Of a DNA stretch of 8,347 bases, positions 6,328 to 8,347 are shown one piece after another (positions within the stretch are counted from its first letter, which is position 1; each line of letters opens with the position of its first letter). The stretch is from Bacteroidota bacterium (GTDB lineage: Bacteria; Bacteroidota; Kryptoniia; Kryptoniales; JAKASW01), in the NCBI GenBank assembly GCA_021785235.1, contig JAJYGB010000004.1, forward strand, positions 1 through 8,347, read 5' to 3'. The translations under genes and the position numbers were made by a program. Below the pieces are notes generated by a model. That model was not told the origin of the DNA. It worked only from the letters and a program-made list of their open reading frames with translations, and made no database searches.

Positions 6328-6696
6328 TTGATTCAGGAAGAGACAAATCTCGTAGTCGCCGACAATTCGGGCGCAAAGAAAGTCCGCTGCATACGGGTGC
6401 TCGGCGGGCATGACAGGCGTTACGCAGGGCTCGGAGATTTGATTGTCGTCTCCGTTAAGCAGGCGATACCCGGCGCTGAAGTGAAAAAAGGCGATGTGTC
6501 GAAGGCTGTCGTGGTGAGGACCAAGAAGGAGTACAAGAGACCGGACGGGACTTTCATCAGGTTCGATGAGAATGCCGCGGTCTTGCTGAACCAGCAGGGC
6601 GAACCGCGCGGCACACGCATATTCGGGCCCGTCGCTCGCGAACTTCGCGATAAGCAGTTCATGAAGATTGTCTCACTCGCACCCGAAGTCCTTTAA
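6328..6696 (+). CDS. rplN: 50S ribosomal protein L14
   Basis: L14 lies on the 50S interface, contacts L19, and forms an intersubunit bridge; in many bacteria it is the target of the silencing factor RsfS. The 122-residue length is exactly the usual one. It starts [21 protein letters not shown], so the TTG at 6328 is the initiator. It continues with [24 protein letters not shown] (residues 25-48), [27 protein letters not shown] (62-88) and [28 protein letters not shown] at the end. It is the first gene of the spc part of the cluster; the 14-nt gap to rpsQ holds only its SD, so no separate promoter is seen. Confidence 0.98.
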   Translation: MIQEETNLVVADNSGAKKVRCIRVLGGHDRRYAGLGDLIVVSVKQAIPGAEVKKGDVSKAVVVRTKKEYKRPDGTFIRFDENAAVLLNQQGEPRGTRIFGPVARELRDKQFMKIVSLAPEVL

Positions 6697-6710
6697 AAGA
6701 GGTTTTGAGA

Positions 6711-7034
6711 ATGAACGTTCATAAAAACGATATGGTACTGGTCATCAGCGGAAACTCCCGTGGAAAATCGGGAAAGGTCCTGCGGGTGATTCCCGATAAA
6801 CAGAGAGTTCTTGTTGAGGGAGTGAATATAAGAAAACGCAGCACTAAGCCGACAAGGCAAATGCCCGCAGGCGGCATCCTCGAAAGGGAGCAATCGGTCC
6901 ATGCTTCGAACGTGATGGTCATATGCCCGAAATGCAGCAAAGCCAGCAGAGTGGGATACAAGACCGTGGCGACCACAACAGGTGGCCGCAATCAGAAGAT
7001 GCGTGTCTGCAAAAACTGTAACGAAATGTTTTAA
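6711..7034 (+). CDS. rplX: 50S ribosomal protein L24 (four-cysteine form)
   Basis: L24 is an assembly initiator that binds the 5' end of 23S rRNA near the tunnel exit. From ATG 6711 the protein has 107 residues. The KOW/SH3-like region is HKNDMVLVISGNSRGKSGKVLRV (4-26), followed by VEGVNIRKRSTKPTRQMPAGGILERE (35-60). The C-terminal part has two CxxC pairs, C72/C75 and C100/C103, a likely zinc site found in the C+ form of L24 but absent from E. coli L24. GAGG at 6699-6702 is 8 nt from ATG 6711. An in-frame TTG at 6705 is only 2 nt away from that SD and is rejected. rplE follows after 13 nt. Confidence 0.97.
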   Translation: MNVHKNDMVLVISGNSRGKSGKVLRVIPDKQRVLVEGVNIRKRSTKPTRQMPAGGILEREQSVHASNVMVICPKCSKASRVGYKTVATTTGGRNQKMRVCKNCNEMF

Positions 7035-7047
7035 TCGAGTCTGAAGA

Positions 7048-7752
7048 ATGGCAAAAGAAAAAACCGAAAAACCAGCACAGCAGAGCGGAAAAGAGAAGAA
7101 GCCGAAAGCCGCTCCGCAGACGAAAGCGAAAGGGGCCCCGGCCCCGCAGGCGGAGGAAGTCGTCGAAGCGAAGGTGACCCCGCGCTTGTCTGATCTCTAC
7201 AAGAAGGAAGTCGTTCCTGCCATGATGAAGAGATTCAGCTACAAGAATACCATGCAGGTTCCCAGGCTTGAGAAGATAGCGATAAACTGCGGCGTGGGCG
7301 AGGCGACACAGGACCAGAAGATTCTGGAAACGGTCGTCCGGGAACTTACCGTGATTACGGGGCAGAAGCCGGCAATCACCCGCGCGAAGAAGGCGATATC
7401 GAATTTCAAGCTCCGCGAAAAAATGGCCGTCGGGTGCAAGGTTACTCTAAGAAGCGGCAAGATGTACGAGTTTATGGATCGTCTTATCAGCCTTGCGATC
7501 CCGCGCGTCCGCGACTTCAGGGGAGTGCCGGACAAATCGTTCGATGGGCGAGGCAACTACACGCTCGGCCTGAAGGAACAGATCATCTTCCCGGAAATAG
7601 ACGTCGATAAGATCGAGAGAATTTTTGGCATGGATATCACCTTCGTGACCACTGCCAGAACCGATGAAGAAGCGTACGAGTTGTTGAAGGGTTTCGGGAT
7701 GCCTTTCAGAAAACGTGAAGCGTCCGAAGGAAACTTCGGCGAAGCTGCTTAA
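7048..7752 (+). CDS. rplE: 50S ribosomal protein L5 with N-terminal Lys/Ala/Pro/Glu-rich extension
   Basis: L5 binds 5S rRNA in the central protuberance and contacts P-site tRNA and S13. The canonical L5 begins near residue 44 ([20 protein letters not shown]). It includes [14 protein letters not shown] (71-84), [22 protein letters not shown] (103-124), [22 protein letters not shown] (139-160), [20 protein letters not shown] (165-184) and [27 protein letters not shown] (194-220). The 234-residue total exceeds the usual about 180. The surplus is an N-terminal stretch of about 43 residues with 10 Lys, 9 Ala, 6 Glu and 5 Pro, probably disordered, plus a short C-tail. ATG 7048 has only a weak SD, and it lies 13 nt after the rplX stop. 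An in-frame GTG at 7174 could give a normal-length L5, but GGAGG (7152-7156) is 17 nt from it, too far for good initiation. Confidence 0.96.
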   Translation: MAKEKTEKPAQQSGKEKKPKAAPQTKAKGAPAPQAEEVVEAKVTPRLSDLYKKEVVPAMMKRFSYKNTMQVPRLEKIAINCGVGEATQDQKILETVVRELTVITGQKPAITRAKKAISNFKLREKMAVGCKVTLRSGKMYEFMDRLISLAIPRVRDFRGVPDKSFDGRGNYTLGLKEQIIFPEIDVDKIERIFGMDITFVTTARTDEEAYELLKGFGMPFRKREASEGNFGEAA

Positions 7753-7771
7753 GATCGAAAGGAGTATTTGA

Positions 7772-7957
7772 GTGGCGCGAACAGCGATGATTGTAAAAGC
7801 TCAGAGAGAGCCCAAGTACAAAGTGAGAAAGCATAACCGTTGCACGATCTGCGGGCGACCGAGAGCTTACTACCGCAAATTCGGCGTATGCCGTATTTGC
7901 TTCAGAAAATTGGCTTTGGACGGGTTGATACCCGGAATAAAAAAAGCAAGTTGGTAA
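7772..7957 (+). CDS. rpsN: 30S ribosomal protein S14, zinc-binding short form (type Z)
   Basis: S14 is a late-binding 30S head protein next to S3, S10 and S19. The 61-residue product is the short type-Z form: [23 protein letters not shown], then C24xxC27 and C40xxC43 around [11 protein letters not shown], ending [15 protein letters not shown]. The four cysteines coordinate zinc in this form. Longer forms of about 89-101 residues lack them and are used by E. coli and by typical Bacteroidia. The start is GTG 7772, with a strong SD AAAGGAG (7758-7764) and a 7-nt spacer. It lies between rplE and rpsH, its normal spc place. A zinc-free paralogue elsewhere in the genome cannot be excluded. Confidence 0.98.
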   Translation: MARTAMIVKAQREPKYKVRKHNRCTICGRPRAYYRKFGVCRICFRKLALDGLIPGIKKASW

Positions 7958-7979
7958 TTTAATTCAGGAGTGCTAGTCG

Positions 7980-8347
7980 ATGTCGATGACTGACCCTATT
8001 GCTGATTTCCTCACAAGACTGAGAAATGCAGCAACTGCACGCCAAAGAAGAGTGGATGTGCCGGCAAGTAATTTGAAAAGAGCCATTACGAAAATCCTTT
8101 ATGAGCAGCATTACATAGATAAGTATAGCGAGATGGAAGCGGATGCTCAGGGAACAATAAGGATATATCTGAGATACTATAATGGCAAGCCGGTACTTTC
8201 CGGTTTGAGACGCATCTCCGTTCCGGGACGCCGTGTCTATGTCGGGGCGGGTGAGCTTCCCCGCGTACTGAACGGGCTTGGAGTCGCGATCGTCTCGACC
8301 AACAAAGGCGTAATGACAGACAAGGATGCCCGCCGCCTCAACAGATC
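7980..8347 (+). CDS. rpsH: 30S ribosomal protein S8, 3'-truncated by window edge
   Basis: S8 binds the central domain of 16S rRNA and in E. coli represses the spc operon by binding its mRNA. The frame ATG 7980 runs open to the window end (122 full codons). It reads MSMTDPIADFLTRLRNAATARQ, then VDVPASNLKRAITKILYEQHYI, then LRRISVPGRRVYVGAGELPRVLNGLGVAIVSTNKGVMTDKDARRLN. About ten C-terminal residues are missing, normally a VGGEVLAYVW-like end. AGGAG at 7966-7970 is 9 nt from ATG 7980 but 15 nt from the in-frame ATG 7986, so the first is preferred. STNKGVMTDKDA matches the conserved STSKG rRNA-binding motif, with Asn for the second Ser. Confidence 0.97.
   Translation, partial: MSMTDPIADFLTRLRNAATARQRRVDVPASNLKRAITKILYEQHYIDKYSEMEADAQGTIRIYLRYYNGKPVLSGLRRISVPGRRVYVGAGELPRVLNGLGVAIVSTNKGVMTDKDARRLNR

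Noticed and set aside
6705..6707. TTG at 6705 as the rplX start
   Set aside because: It sits 2 nt after the GAGG SD; ATG 6711 has 8-nt spacing and a normal L24 N-terminus.

Overview
This window is a dense, one-strand run of translation genes: the 3' part of tuf (EF-Tu), then the S10 gene cluster and the start of the spc cluster. The order is tuf', rpsJ (S10), rplC (L3), rplD (L4), rplW (L23), rplB (L2), rpsS (S19), rplV (L22), rpsC (S3), rplP (L16), rpmC (L29), rpsQ (S17), rplN (L14), rplX (L24), rplE (L5), rpsN type Z (S14) and rpsH' (S8). All 17 genes are on the + strand. tuf is cut by the left edge and rpsH by the right edge. No gap exceeds 73 nt, and no mobile element, CRISPR array, tRNA or rRNA is visible.

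Organism: a bacterium with roughly balanced to slightly GC-rich DNA. Several proteins read most like the FCB assemblage (Bacteroidota, Chlorobi, Ignavibacteria and relatives). Examples are the IFGPQPHDY segment of L4, KKEVVPAMM and FDGRGNY in L5, and AHDEKNE...[17 protein letters not shown] in S17. However, most genes have textbook Shine-Dalgarno (SD) sites, S14 is the short four-cysteine form, and L24 also carries four cysteines. These traits do not fit typical Bacteroidia or Flavobacteriia. A deeper lineage such as Ignavibacteria or a related candidate phylum is my inference, made from memory of protein families and not from a search.

Layout: tuf ends at 1131. After a 41-nt gap with no hairpin terminator or recognisable promoter, rpsJ starts, so str-to-S10 read-through is likely. 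The rpsJ-rplC gap (73 nt) is the longest. It holds a small inverted repeat that would hide an SD sequence, followed by a seven-codon mini-ORF whose stop overlaps the rplC start. From rplC to rpsH the genes are packed tightly (4-nt overlap rplD/rplW, 1-nt overlap rpmC/rpsQ, otherwise mostly 4-22 nt). The two exceptions are the gaps before rplB (61 nt, with chained mini-ORFs) and before rpsC (51 nt, with a 5-bp hairpin). There is no visible break between the S10 and spc parts (rpsQ-rplN, 14 nt).

How the genes work together: EF-Tu delivers aminoacyl-tRNA to the ribosome. The other sixteen genes encode structural proteins of both subunits: the peptidyl-transferase surroundings (L2, L3, L16), exit tunnel (L4, L22, L23, L29), 5S/central protuberance (L5), the L14/L24 surfaces, and the 30S proteins S3, S8, S10, S14, S17 and S19. 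Clustering allows balanced production by shared transcription and translational coupling.

The content is a conserved core operon, and I found no new multi-gene system in it. The points most worth a second look are small: a 43-residue Lys/Ala/Pro/Glu-rich N-terminal extension on L5, the SD-hiding inverted repeat plus mini-ORF before rplC, the chained mini-ORFs before rplB, and four non-ATG starts in otherwise highly expressed genes.
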